Source of the DNA: Arcobacteraceae bacterium
GTDB lineage: Bacteria; Campylobacterota; Campylobacteria; Campylobacterales; Arcobacteraceae
Assembly: GCA_028687375.1 (NCBI GenBank)
Contig: JAQUAG010000004.1
Span: 58,338 to 122,337 of the forward strand
Reading direction: 5' to 3'
Length of the DNA stretch: 64,000 nt
Made by a program: the position numbers and the translations under genes
Shown here: positions 46,871 through 54,745 of the stretch, piece by piece
Position numbering within the stretch: the stretch's first letter is position 1
Layout of the letters: the number at the start of each line of letters is the position of its first letter
Notes under the pieces: generated by a model
Databases searched by the model: none
Told to the model about the DNA's origin: nothing
What the model saw: the letters and a program-made list of their open reading frames with translations, nothing else

Positions 46871-47242
46871 TTATTTCTTAGCTGCTGCACCGATAGTTTT
46901 TTTCTTACCTTTTCTTGTTCTAGCATTAGTTTTAGTCTTTTGCCCTCTACAAGGTAACCCTTTTCTGTGTCTTAAACCTCTATAGCTTCCTAGATCCATT
47001 AAAGCTTTAATGTCCATTGCTACTTTTTTTCTTAAATCACCCTCAACAACATAGTTTGCTTGGATTTCATTTCTAATAGCTGCTGCTTCATCTTCAGTAA
47101 GTTCCGCCGCTCTTTTATTATAATCAATCCCTGTTGCAGTTAATATCAATCTTGATGTATGCAATCCTATACCAAACACATAAGTTAAGGCATACTCCAT
47201 TCTTTTTTTGTTTGGTAAGTCTGTACCAGCAATTCTTGCCAT
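46871..47242 (-). CDS. rpsM: 30S ribosomal protein S13
   Basis: 123 residues beginning [20 protein letters not shown], with the helix-two-turn-helix region and the basic C-terminal [20 protein letters not shown] that contacts the head of the small subunit and the P-site tRNA. Follows rpmJ by 3 bp. Confidence 0.98.
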   Translation of the reverse strand: MARIAGTDLPNKKRMEYALTYVFGIGLHTSRLILTATGIDYNKRAAELTEDEAAAIRNEIQANYVVEGDLRKKVAMDIKALMDLGSYRGLRHRKGLPCRGQKTKTNARTRKGKKKTIGAAAKK

Positions 47243-47245
47243 CGC

Positions 47246-47359
47246 TTATCCTTGTCTTTGTTTATGTTTTTTAACTTCGCAGATTACTCTTACGATACCT
47301 CTTCTCTTGACAATTTTACATTTGTCACACATCTTCTTAACTGAAGCTCTTACTTTCAT
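47246..47359 (-). CDS. rpmJ: 50S ribosomal protein L36
   Basis: 37 residues from the ATG at 47359: [20 protein letters not shown], ending KKHKQRQG. The zinc ligands CDKC...C...H are all present, so this is the zinc-binding (C+) form. An AAGGACGG site precedes the ATG. First visible gene of the alpha operon; infA and secY, often upstream, are not here. Confidence 0.96.
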   Translation of the reverse strand: MKVRASVKKMCDKCKIVKRRGIVRVICEVKKHKQRQG

Positions 47360-47709
47360 AGTAACCGTCCTTCAAAAATATTCTGAATCTACAGGTGCTT
47401 AGAACTCCTAAACAGCAAAGTATTTAGCGAGCTTAAAACCGTAAAGGATTTACACCAACTCTTTATAAAACTTCTTATAAATTTTACAAAAACTTCTCTT
47501 TGGCTATAGAAACAGGCTGGGATTGTACTCAAATAAAACTTAATCTAAGGTTACATATATATAAGAATGTTGACTAATTTTAGAAAATTTAATTGTAGAA
47601 TAATTTCTACTTATTTATAATTTATTCAGAAAGCCTATATTAAATTAAGTTATAGCTAATAAACTATTTGTTAGAATTTTTCAAATTTTATAAAAAAGGA
47701 AAATTGCAC
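47360..47709. other. 350-bp spacer holding the alpha-operon leader and sqr promoter region
   Basis: No convincing gene. On the minus strand an extended -10 (TTGAGTACAAT, ATTGTA at 47522-47527) is the best promoter for rpmJ-rplQ and would give a leader of about 155 nt, long enough for ribosomal-protein feedback control, though I could not draw a convincing pseudoknot. On the plus strand AT-rich sequence at about 47530-47690 should carry the oxidoreductase promoter; no single clear -10 was chosen. Confidence 0.5.
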
Positions 47710-49200
47710 ATGAATAACAGAAATATTAAACAAGATTTAGAACAAATTGATTCTATTCTTAAAGAAAGTGGTATCTCACGAAGAGACGCACTAAAAATGA
47801 TGGGGCTTAGTGGAGCTGGATTAATGGTAGGTGGAGCAACTGAAGCCGAAGCTGCTACTACGTTAAAAGCTAGTGATGCAAAGGGTAAAATTGTAATTGT
47901 TGGTGGTGGTCTTTCTGGTATTGCAACTGCTGCAAAATTAACACACTCATTATCAAATCCTGATATTACTGTTATTGAGCCAAATCCAAATTCTGTTTCA
48001 TACCAACCAGGAAATACACTTATCGGTGCTGGTTTATGGACTTTAGACGATACTACGTATGAAACACAAAATTTTATGCCAAATGGAGTAAAATGGATAA
48101 AAGATAAAGCTGTAGAGTTTAATCCAACTGCAAATGAATTAAAAACAGCTAGTGGAGAAGTTATTAAATATGACTTTTTAGTTGTTGCTGCAGGTCTTGT
48201 AAATGATTTTGGTATGATTAAAGGTCTTGAAGAAGTTGGAGAAGTTTATACATTAGATAAGAACGATGCGGCAAGAGCGAAAAAAATTGTAGGGCAAAAT
48301 GGTCTAGGTTCTATCTATTTTGCTGAAGGTGCTGCAGATACTTGGACACAAATGCAAAAATTTGTTTCTGATGCAAAATCTGGTAAAAAAGTAACAGGTG
48401 TTTTTCCAGAACCACACACTCCATTTAAATGTGGTGGAGCTCAAAAGAAAATGGTAAATCTTACAAATGCTAGACTTGAGGAAGCTGGTGCTAGAGCAAA
48501 TGCGGATTTACAATTTCTAACAAATGGTAAAAAACTATTTGGTGTTCCAGAATATCACACTGCGATTGATGGACAAATGAAAGCAAGAAATGTAAATGTA
48601 AGATATGAACATAAATTTACTGAAATTGATTTAGTAAATAAAATAGCTAAATTTGAAAAACATTGGGAAGAAAAAGGTGCTTGGGATGCAGATCTTGAAG
48701 AATTTGAAAAAATTGTAAAAACTGAAGCTGTTGATGTAAAATATGATTTTTGTCATGTTATTCCACCACAAAAAGCTCCAAAAGAAATTGGAAGTTCACC
48801 AATCGGAAGTGAAAAAGGTTGGGTTCCAGTTGATAAGGCAACTTTACAACATGTAACATACAAAAATGTATTTGCATTAGGTGATATCGCTGCTGTTCCA
48901 CTTGGTAAAACTGGTGGAAGTGCAAGAAAACAATATGCAGTTCTTTGTCAAAATCTTATTGCAGTAATGGAAGGAAAAGAGATGACTGCTAAATACAATG
49001 GTTATACAGTTTGTCCACTTATTACAAACATTGGAACTGTTATGCTTGCTGAATTTAGTTACAAACCAGATGGAACTGGTGCTATGGCTGCTCCTTCATT
49101 CCCACTTGATCCTACTCAAGAAAGATGGATTTATTGGTTATTAAAATACTATTTATTAAAACCAATGACTCAATACGGAATGCTTTCTGGTAGAGCTTAA
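47710..49200 (+). CDS. Sulfide:quinone oxidoreductase, Tat-exported flavoprotein
   Basis: A 496-residue FAD enzyme that oxidises sulfide and passes electrons to quinone. I start at the ATG at 47710, after AAAAAGGAAAA. The twin-arginine signal is SGISRRDALKMMGLSGAGLM, cleaved near TEAEA, so the enzyme is periplasmic. The FAD motif is KIVIVGGGLSGIATAAKL. Redox Cys candidates are in TPFKCGGAQKKM and TVCPLITNIG, as in SQR and the flavocytochrome c FccB family; FALGDIAAVP is the second FAD motif. C-terminal WIYWLLKYYLLKP may contact the membrane. FccB-like activity with a cytochrome partner is an alternative. Confidence 0.88.
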   Translation: MNNRNIKQDLEQIDSILKESGISRRDALKMMGLSGAGLMVGGATEAEAATTLKASDAKGKIVIVGGGLSGIATAAKLTHSLSNPDITVIEPNPNSVSYQPGNTLIGAGLWTLDDTTYETQNFMPNGVKWIKDKAVEFNPTANELKTASGEVIKYDFLVVAAGLVNDFGMIKGLEEVGEVYTLDKNDAARAKKIVGQNGLGSIYFAEGAADTWTQMQKFVSDAKSGKKVTGVFPEPHTPFKCGGAQKKMVNLTNARLEEAGARANADLQFLTNGKKLFGVPEYHTAIDGQMKARNVNVRYEHKFTEIDLVNKIAKFEKHWEEKGAWDADLEEFEKIVKTEAVDVKYDFCHVIPPQKAPKEIGSSPIGSEKGWVPVDKATLQHVTYKNVFALGDIAAVPLGKTGGSARKQYAVLCQNLIAVMEGKEMTAKYNGYTVCPLITNIGTVMLAEFSYKPDGTGAMAAPSFPLDPTQERWIYWLLKYYLLKPMTQYGMLSGRA

Positions 49201-49243
49201 TCTCAATTTCACAGATATAGCTTAAGAAACTCTTGCTATTATT

Positions 49244-49275
49244 TTGCCTCAAACTTCGGTTTGGGGCTTTTTTTT
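49244..49275 (+). terminator. Intrinsic terminator after the sulfide oxidoreductase
   Basis: GCCTCAAAC-TTCG-GTTTGGGGC stem with a stable UUCG tetraloop, then eight T. Read-through would be needed for co-transcription of the next gene. Confidence 0.92.
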
Positions 49276-49316
49276 GTAAAAAAGCATTTAAAAAAATACA
49301 TAAGGAAATAAAAAAT

Positions 49317-49538
49317 ATGAAAAAAGAAGGAATGATATTTATAGGAATATTTTTATTTTTAGCAATTGGGATGCATTTTAAAGAGTGGATAAGTCATCCA
49401 ATTGAACACAGTATGGCTCTTCCAAGTGCAGGAGCTTATGGATTGGGTGCTATCCATCCACTTATTTTTACTTTTGTAGTGTATCTACTATTTGTTGTAG
49501 TTCGTGCTCTCAAAAGATTGGTTACAAGAAAAAAATAA
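49317..49538 (+). CDS. Small two-helix membrane protein
   Basis: 73 residues from the ATG at 49317, after AAGGAAAT. Helix 1 is MIFIGIFLFLAIGMHF; helix 2 is PLIFTFVVYLLFVVVRAL; the C-terminus is strongly basic (KRLVTRKK), so both ends face the cytoplasm. The loop holds His residues (SHPIEHSM, AIHP). The gene lies between the sulfide oxidoreductase and the cytochrome-like protein and might anchor or serve that chain (inference). Family not recognised. Confidence 0.6.
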   Translation: MKKEGMIFIGIFLFLAIGMHFKEWISHPIEHSMALPSAGAYGLGAIHPLIFTFVVYLLFVVVRALKRLVTRKK

Positions 49539-49578
49539 TAAAAATATAAGAAAAAAGGTTATCTATTTTAATTTTTTT

Positions 49579-49588
49579 TTGATACAAT
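49579..49588 (+). promoter_or_regulatory. -10 element of the cytochrome-c-like gene
   Basis: TTGATACAAT after a ten-base T run; about 30 bp before the ATG, with an AAGGAGA site between. Confidence 0.55.
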
Positions 49589-49617
49589 CCTCTTCTAAAA
49601 AAAATTAAGGAGATACG

Positions 49618-49932
49618 ATGAAATTATTAAAACTTGCATTCGTTGGAGCTTTAGCTCTAGGGTTCGCTACTACTGGTGCTTTAGCTAATGCTGACAAAGG
49701 TCAAAAATTATTTGCTAAAAAATTAAAAGATGACTGTGGAATGACTGGTGCTAAAATGGCAGCAAAACATACACAAGCTCAATGGGAAAAAATTGGAAAT
49801 GGTGCTGGGCTTAAGTCAGAAATTCAAAAAATCTGTCCAAAAGCTACAGATGTTGATGATAAATTTTTAGAGCATTACTATGATTTCTTCTATAAATTTG
49901 CAAGTGATTCAGGAAATGTTCCTTCTTGTTAA
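49618..49932 (+). CDS. Cytochrome-c-like periplasmic protein lacking CXXCH
   Basis: 104 residues with a Sec signal (MKLLKLAFVGALALGFATTG, cut near ALA). The mature part starts ADKGQKLFAKKLKDDCG like a monoheme cytochrome c, but the heme motif is replaced by CGMTGAKMAAKH. No CXXCH occurs anywhere; the only Cys are residues 40, 73 and 104. Such proteins are usually annotated as cytochrome c in this phylum by overall similarity. Covalent heme binding is therefore doubtful; a disulfide or sulfur-carrying role is possible. Own promoter and terminator. Confidence 0.7.
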   Translation: MKLLKLAFVGALALGFATTGALANADKGQKLFAKKLKDDCGMTGAKMAAKHTQAQWEKIGNGAGLKSEIQKICPKATDVDDKFLEHYYDFFYKFASDSGNVPSC

Positions 49933-49950
49933 TTATTAGCTAGAGATACG

Positions 49951-49984
49951 AAAGGGTCGGGTTTAAACTCGACCCTTTTTTTAT
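49951..49984 (+). terminator. Terminator after the cytochrome-c-like gene
   Basis: Stem AAAGGGTCGGG / CTCGACCCTTT with a TTTAAA centre, followed by seven T. Confidence 0.92.
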
Positions 49985-49986
49985 TT

Positions 49987-49996
49987 TTGTTATAAT
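49987..49996 (+). promoter_or_regulatory. -10 element of the DUF3373 porin gene
   Basis: TTTTGTTATAATA in the T-rich tail of the preceding terminator. It gives a leader of about 90 nt before the ATG at 50094. Confidence 0.55.
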
Positions 49997-50093
49997 AAAA
50001 AATAATACAATATTCAGAACAAGTTAAGTTTAAATGCTTACAATTGTTCTACAAAAAAATTCAATTTATTGAATGAAAAAAAAAGGAAAAAAA

Positions 50094-51779
50094 ATGAAAA
50101 GAATAATAACTCTCTCAGCTTTTGCAGCACTTACAACTTCATCTTTACTAGCGGCAGATGTAGATGCTAAATTAAGTGAAATGGAAGCTAAAATCACTAA
50201 ACTTGAAGAATCACTTAACCAAGCAAAAAAAACACTTACAGAAGTAAAAATCCATGATGGAAATGATAATGTTAAGTGGGATGTAGATTATAGAACTGCA
50301 ATAGATAAAATTGATTATACAAGAGCAGATGGTACTACATCTTCAAATAAAGATTTAATGACTTCAAGACTATTACTAGGAATGGGATTTGCTCCTTCTG
50401 AAAACTTAGTATTTAAAGGTAAATTATCATACAACAAAGTTTTTGGTGCAAATCCTCCAAGTAGTGGAACAACTACTGATTATCCACAAAGAGGAATGGG
50501 CTTTGATACTTTTGACTGGGTTGCGAATGAAACTGTAGCAGATGATAAACTAAGAGTAAAAGAAGCTTATTGGTTATATGTAAATAATACATTCTTAGGA
50601 GCTGATATTCCTTGGTCTGCAAGTATTGGTAGAAGACCTTCTACAAATGGATTTTTATCTAATTTAAGAGAAGATGATGCTCCTCAATCACCACTTGGAC
50701 ATATTATCAATATGGAATTTGATGGTGGATCATTCAAATACAATCTTGATAAAGTAACTGGTGTAAAAGGTATGTACTGGAAACTATGTGTTGGTAGAGG
50801 ACTTACAAATGCTGTAAGTAGATTTGATATGAGTGGTGGACTTGAAACTAAAGGAGATTACTCATCAAGTAGCACAACAATGAAAGATATAGATATGAAA
50901 GGATTCGTATTTGTACCATATAATGATGGACATATTGAAGTAGAAACAACTTATTTTAAAGGGACAAATGTACCTGGTTTCAATATGGTTGATTTAGCTG
51001 GTGCTACTGGAATGACAAGTACAAATACAGGTATGTTAAAATTTATAGATACAGACACTACTTCTGGGGTAGATAGTTGGGCTTTTAATGATACTGGAAA
51101 ACTTACTATGAAAAGTTTAGGAGATATGACTGGAGCTGCTGCATCTTTTAAAATGGATGGTATAGGTGATGGTATCAGTGATTTCTTAGATAATACTACA
51201 TTCTTTGGAAGTTGGGCAATGAGCAAAACTGACCCTAGAAATAGTGAGCAAGTATTAGATTTACAAGCTGTTTATAAAATGGTTGCAGGAATGGCTTTAA
51301 CTTCAGATATTACAAGTCCAGCTTTCAAGACTGCTTTTGCAACAGCATTAGCTGGAATGACACCATCAACAACTCCTATGAAAGGTGCTGGTATGTTAGG
51401 TTCAGACAAATCTGAAACTGGTAGTTCAGTATATTTAGGTGTTCAAATGCCATGTCTTTTAACTGAAGATGGAAGAATTGGTATTGAATGGAATAAAGGT
51501 AGTAAATACTGGAGATCATTTACTTATGGTGAAGATACTTTAGCTGGAAGTAAACTAGCTACTAGAGGTACAGCACTTGAAATCTACTATACAAAACCTT
51601 TAATGAAAGCTCTTAGCTTCCAAATTAGACATACAAGAATGAAATATGACTATACAGGTTCTCAAGGATTCTTTGGGGATGATGGTATGCCTATGACAAT
51701 GGCTGAGGCTCAAGGATTTGGACTGAATCCTATTGAAAAAGCTACTGATACAAGAGCTTATGTAAGATATAGATTCTAA
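50094..51779 (+). CDS. DUF3373 outer-membrane porin
   Basis: 561 residues. I use the ATG at 50094 after an AAAAGGAAAA site. Signal peptide MKRIITLSAFAALTTSSLLA, then a short coiled coil (LSEMEAKITKLEESLNQAKK), then a beta-rich domain of alternating strands ending TRAYVRYRF with the terminal Phe typical of outer-membrane barrels. DUF3373 proteins are abundant porin-like proteins in Campylobacterota; the transported solute is unknown. It is next to, but terminator-separated from, the sulfide oxidation genes. Confidence 0.87.
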   Translation: MKRIITLSAFAALTTSSLLAADVDAKLSEMEAKITKLEESLNQAKKTLTEVKIHDGNDNVKWDVDYRTAIDKIDYTRADGTTSSNKDLMTSRLLLGMGFAPSENLVFKGKLSYNKVFGANPPSSGTTTDYPQRGMGFDTFDWVANETVADDKLRVKEAYWLYVNNTFLGADIPWSASIGRRPSTNGFLSNLREDDAPQSPLGHIINMEFDGGSFKYNLDKVTGVKGMYWKLCVGRGLTNAVSRFDMSGGLETKGDYSSSSTTMKDIDMKGFVFVPYNDGHIEVETTYFKGTNVPGFNMVDLAGATGMTSTNTGMLKFIDTDTTSGVDSWAFNDTGKLTMKSLGDMTGAAASFKMDGIGDGISDFLDNTTFFGSWAMSKTDPRNSEQVLDLQAVYKMVAGMALTSDITSPAFKTAFATALAGMTPSTTPMKGAGMLGSDKSETGSSVYLGVQMPCLLTEDGRIGIEWNKGSKYWRSFTYGEDTLAGSKLATRGTALEIYYTKPLMKALSFQIRHTRMKYDYTGSQGFFGDDGMPMTMAEAQGFGLNPIEKATDTRAYVRYRF

Positions 51780-51801
51780 AAATCTTTTTTAGCTCAATTT
51801 T

Positions 51802-51831
51802 AAAAGGTGGTAGAGATACCACCTTTTTTTA
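51802..51831 (+). terminator. Terminator after the DUF3373 porin gene
   Basis: Stem AAAAGGTGGTA / TACCACCTTTT with GAGA loop and a run of T. Confidence 0.93.
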
Positions 51832-51899
51832 TTTCTGTAGAAACGGTTTTCTCACAAAAAGTGCAAGCACAAAAACCGGTGATTTTTTCTGCAAAAATC
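51832..51899. other. Unexplained nested inverted repeats
   Basis: Downstream of the porin terminator, TGTAGAAA (51836-51843) pairs with TTTCTGCA (51886-51893), CGGTTTT (51844-51850) with AAAACCG (51872-51878), and GTGC-AA-GCAC forms an inner hairpin. GATTTTT/AAAAATC (51881-51899) offers an alternative pairing. No open frame. It could be a structured RNA, a second terminator or a palindromic repeat element. Confidence 0.4.
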
Positions 51900-51973
51900 T
51901 AAACATCACAAACAAAACATCCGACTGAAATCAGCTTTACCCATTTTTTATTTGCTATTAAGCTATTCTTTTC

Positions 51974-51999
51974 TATAGTTTCATTTCCGACCGTTGGTC
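51974..51999 (+). promoter_or_regulatory. Promoter and TetR-type operator of the second efflux operon
   Basis: TATAGT (51974-51979) as -10, followed at the expected transcription start by GACC-GTT-GGTC (51989-51999), an inverted repeat resembling sites of TetR/AcrR repressors. The tetR gene begins about 24 bp further on, so autoregulation of the whole operon is likely. Confidence 0.5.
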
Positions 52000-52022
52000 A
52001 GTATTTAAAATGAAGAGGAAAA

Positions 52023-52565
52023 ATGGAGAAAAAAGAACTCAAAAGACGATATATCGCAAAGTCATGTTGTGAACTCTTTTCAAAAAATGGATTTTCAAAT
52101 ATCACTGTAGAGGCTATTGCTAAAAATGCTGGTGTTGGGAAAGGGACTATCTATGAGTATTTTGAAAAAAAAGAGGATATTATCCTTGAACTTATGGGTT
52201 GTTTGCAAGAGGAATACGATACCAATCATCAAGCAAAACTACACAATGTCCAAAATCCAAAAGAGAAACTTTTTGTGTTATTTGATATCTTTTTGAGTGA
52301 TGATGAGATGGTTAAGATGCAAAAGGATATCTATAAACAATTTTTGATGATCACTTTTGTCAATCCATCTGATTCTCTTCTCTATTATCATGAACAATTA
52401 CGAAAGAAATATATCTGTGTGATCGCAAAGATCTCAAATAAGTTTGATGGTGGACTAATATTTGATACAATTATAGGTTTTTTTACTATAAGTATCTCTA
52501 CAAAAAATTATGACCTCAAATCCACTATCACACACTATCTAAATAAAATAGGGGGAACACATTGA
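52023..52565 (+). CDS. TetR/AcrR family transcriptional regulator
   Basis: 180 residues. The N-terminal helix-turn-helix ITVEAIAKNAGVGKGTIYEY is canonical; the rest is a helical ligand/dimer domain without a named subfamily. It heads the tetR-outer membrane-adaptor-permease operon and overlaps the next start by 4 bp, so it most likely represses the pump and itself until a ligand binds. AGAGGAAAA site before the ATG. Confidence 0.92.
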   Translation: MEKKELKRRYIAKSCCELFSKNGFSNITVEAIAKNAGVGKGTIYEYFEKKEDIILELMGCLQEEYDTNHQAKLHNVQNPKEKLFVLFDIFLSDDEMVKMQKDIYKQFLMITFVNPSDSLLYYHEQLRKKYICVIAKISNKFDGGLIFDTIIGFFTISISTKNYDLKSTITHYLNKIGGTH

Positions 52566-53977
52566 AAAAAGAACTACTTTTTTTGCTCACTACTAGCTCA
52601 CTAATTGCTGGGCAAGTTGGCTTTGAAGAGGTTTTGGAAAAAACACTCACAAATAACAAAGAACTCAAAGCAAAAAAGCTTGATATTGACACAAGTAAAG
52701 CGAACTATCGAAATGCCAGAGGGTATGAGCTAGGAAATCTTACTTTTAATGAAAATATTGCAAATTCTAATAATCCATTAAATGTATTTGGTATGAAACT
52801 TATGAGTAGAGAAGCTACTTTTAGAGATTTTGGATTTAGTGAATTTTTAACTCCACTAGGTGGTGCATTGGCTACGGCAGATGATGGGACAGTAGGGAAT
52901 TTTAACCCAGCTTCTATGGCAGGATTACTTGATACAGCTCCAAATGATTTAAATAATCCAGAATCTCGTACAAACTACGAAACAAAACTAACATACGAAC
53001 TTCCTATTTTTACAGGGTTTAAACTTCAAAATGCTAAAGAGATGTCAAAACTTCAAATAAAAGCAAGTGAAGCAAAATACAATTTTGATGAGAAACAACT
53101 CCAACTAGAAGTTTTAAAAGCTTATAACGGTGCTGTTGCTGCAAAATATTTCATTAAAGCGACTGAAAAAGTTAAAGAAACGACTACATCATTTATCTAT
53201 CTTGCATCTGAGATGTTCAAAGAGGGATATACGACAAATATTGATATTCAACAAGCTCAAGTATATGATATGAAAGTCAATACTATGATAATGGAATCTA
53301 AAAATCAATATTCATTAGCCCTTGCTTATCTTAAATTTTTAGCAAATGATGATACGATTGATGGTGTAATAGAGTTTAAAACTATTAATTCTAACTATGC
53401 GGAACTCAAATCACTTCAAGATTTGGCTTTAGTAAATAGAGATGATTTACAATGGATGGAACAAAATACAAAAACAATGGCTGCAAAAGTTGAATTTGAA
53501 AAAAGTGCAAACTATCCGATGATTGGATCACATCTTGAGTATGGGTACAATGATAATCAACTTAATAATATAAGTGGAAGCAAAGATTATTATACTTTAG
53601 CTGTTGGACTTGAATACAAAATATTTGATGGACTTACAACATCTTCAAATATAGAAAAAGCAAAAATAGACTACGCAAAAACAAAACATTATCTAGAATA
53701 TATGAAAGATGGTTTAAAACTTGGTGTTGAGAAAGCTTATTTGAATTGCAAAACAAAACAATCTATTTTAGATGAAAAACTAAAAGCTCAAAGCTTAGCA
53801 TCTGATATCGTAGAAAAATCAAAAGAGATGTACAAAAATCAACTTATGTCTATGAATGACTTATTGCTTCAAAATGCAAATGAACAAAAAGCTATCACAG
53901 ATGTGATACTCGCAAAATATGAGCTAACAATTGCTTTAGCAGAACTTCAACTCTCAATCGGTAATGATTTAAAATAA
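52562..53977 (+). CDS. TolC family outer-membrane protein
   Basis: 471 residues, start codon TTG or ATG-like overlap with tetR (GGGGGAACACATTG). Signal KKELLFLLTTSSLIAG, then helical repeats of the outer-membrane factor family (EKAYLNCKTKQSILDEKLKA; MSMNDLLLQNANEQKAITDV). It is longer than the first TolC homologue in the window owing to an insert around residues 60-130 (NPASMAGLLDTAPNDLNNPE). It forms the exit duct of the second pump. Confidence 0.88.
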   Translation: MKKELLFLLTTSSLIAGQVGFEEVLEKTLTNNKELKAKKLDIDTSKANYRNARGYELGNLTFNENIANSNNPLNVFGMKLMSREATFRDFGFSEFLTPLGGALATADDGTVGNFNPASMAGLLDTAPNDLNNPESRTNYETKLTYELPIFTGFKLQNAKEMSKLQIKASEAKYNFDEKQLQLEVLKAYNGAVAAKYFIKATEKVKETTTSFIYLASEMFKEGYTTNIDIQQAQVYDMKVNTMIMESKNQYSLALAYLKFLANDDTIDGVIEFKTINSNYAELKSLQDLALVNRDDLQWMEQNTKTMAAKVEFEKSANYPMIGSHLEYGYNDNQLNNISGSKDYYTLAVGLEYKIFDGLTTSSNIEKAKIDYAKTKHYLEYMKDGLKLGVEKAYLNCKTKQSILDEKLKAQSLASDIVEKSKEMYKNQLMSMNDLLLQNANEQKAITDVILAKYELTIALAELQLSIGNDLK

Positions 53978-53991
53978 AAAGGAAATAATAG

Positions 53992-54735
53992 ATGAAAAAA
54001 ATAATAACACTTACACTTTTATGTTTAGTAACTTATGTAAATGCTTTAGAGTTTAGTGGAACAGTTATCTCAGACAATGAAAAATATATCACAAGTCGAA
54101 ATATGGGATATGTAAAAAATGTTTATGTAAGAGAGGGGTCTTATGTAAAAACAGGTGATTCTCTTTATGATATTGAAGCTGAAGATATAAGTCAAAAGAA
54201 AAATCAAGCAAATCTACAAGTAAGTATGTACGAAACACAAATGAATTTTGTAAAAATGAACTATGAAAGACATCAAAGACTGTATGAAAAAGGGCTTGTC
54301 GCAAAAGTGCAAGTGGAGCAATTGGAGATGAACTACAAAAATCTTCAAGATATGGTGGCTATTGCAAAATCGCAAAGTAAAGAGGTAGATAACCAAAACA
54401 AATATTTTTCTATCAAAGCTCCAAACAATGGTATTGTGACAAAAAGAATGCTTAAAGTTGGAGAGATGGCAATTCCAGGGATGCCTGCTATGGTTCTAAC
54501 TGATATTAGTGATATTAAAATTCAAATCGAAGTGAATGAAGCTGACCTCTCAAAAGTAAGACTTGGGAAAAAAGTCCCTATTGAAATTCCATCAGTTGGA
54601 TACTCTTCAACAGGTGTAGTTAAATCAATCGTTCCTAGCTTAAATCCACTTACCCATACATTTATCATAAAGATAGGATTTAAAAAACCAAGCTCAGTGT
54701 ATCCTGGAATGTACGCAAAAATAAACATCAACTAA
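53992..54735 (+). CDS. RND efflux periplasmic adaptor, short form
   Basis: 247 residues, shorter than the 387-residue adaptor of the other system. Signal MKKIITLTLLCLVTYVNA; lipoyl half-motif YVKNVYVREGSYVKTGDSLY; a short helical hairpin (about residues 68-125); second half FSIKAPNNGIVTKRMLKVGE; then a beta-barrel domain ending PGMYAKININ. It lacks the membrane-proximal domain. Located 14 bp after the TolC gene. Confidence 0.88.
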   Translation: MKKIITLTLLCLVTYVNALEFSGTVISDNEKYITSRNMGYVKNVYVREGSYVKTGDSLYDIEAEDISQKKNQANLQVSMYETQMNFVKMNYERHQRLYEKGLVAKVQVEQLEMNYKNLQDMVAIAKSQSKEVDNQNKYFSIKAPNNGIVTKRMLKVGEMAIPGMPAMVLTDISDIKIQIEVNEADLSKVRLGKKVPIEIPSVGYSSTGVVKSIVPSLNPLTHTFIIKIGFKKPSSVYPGMYAKININ

Positions 54736-54745
54736 AGGATAGTAA

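Noticed and set aside
47360..47709. Possible tRNA or structured RNA in the rpmJ-sqr spacer
   Set aside because: No cloverleaf, T-loop consensus or strong long hairpin found; treated as promoter and leader DNA.
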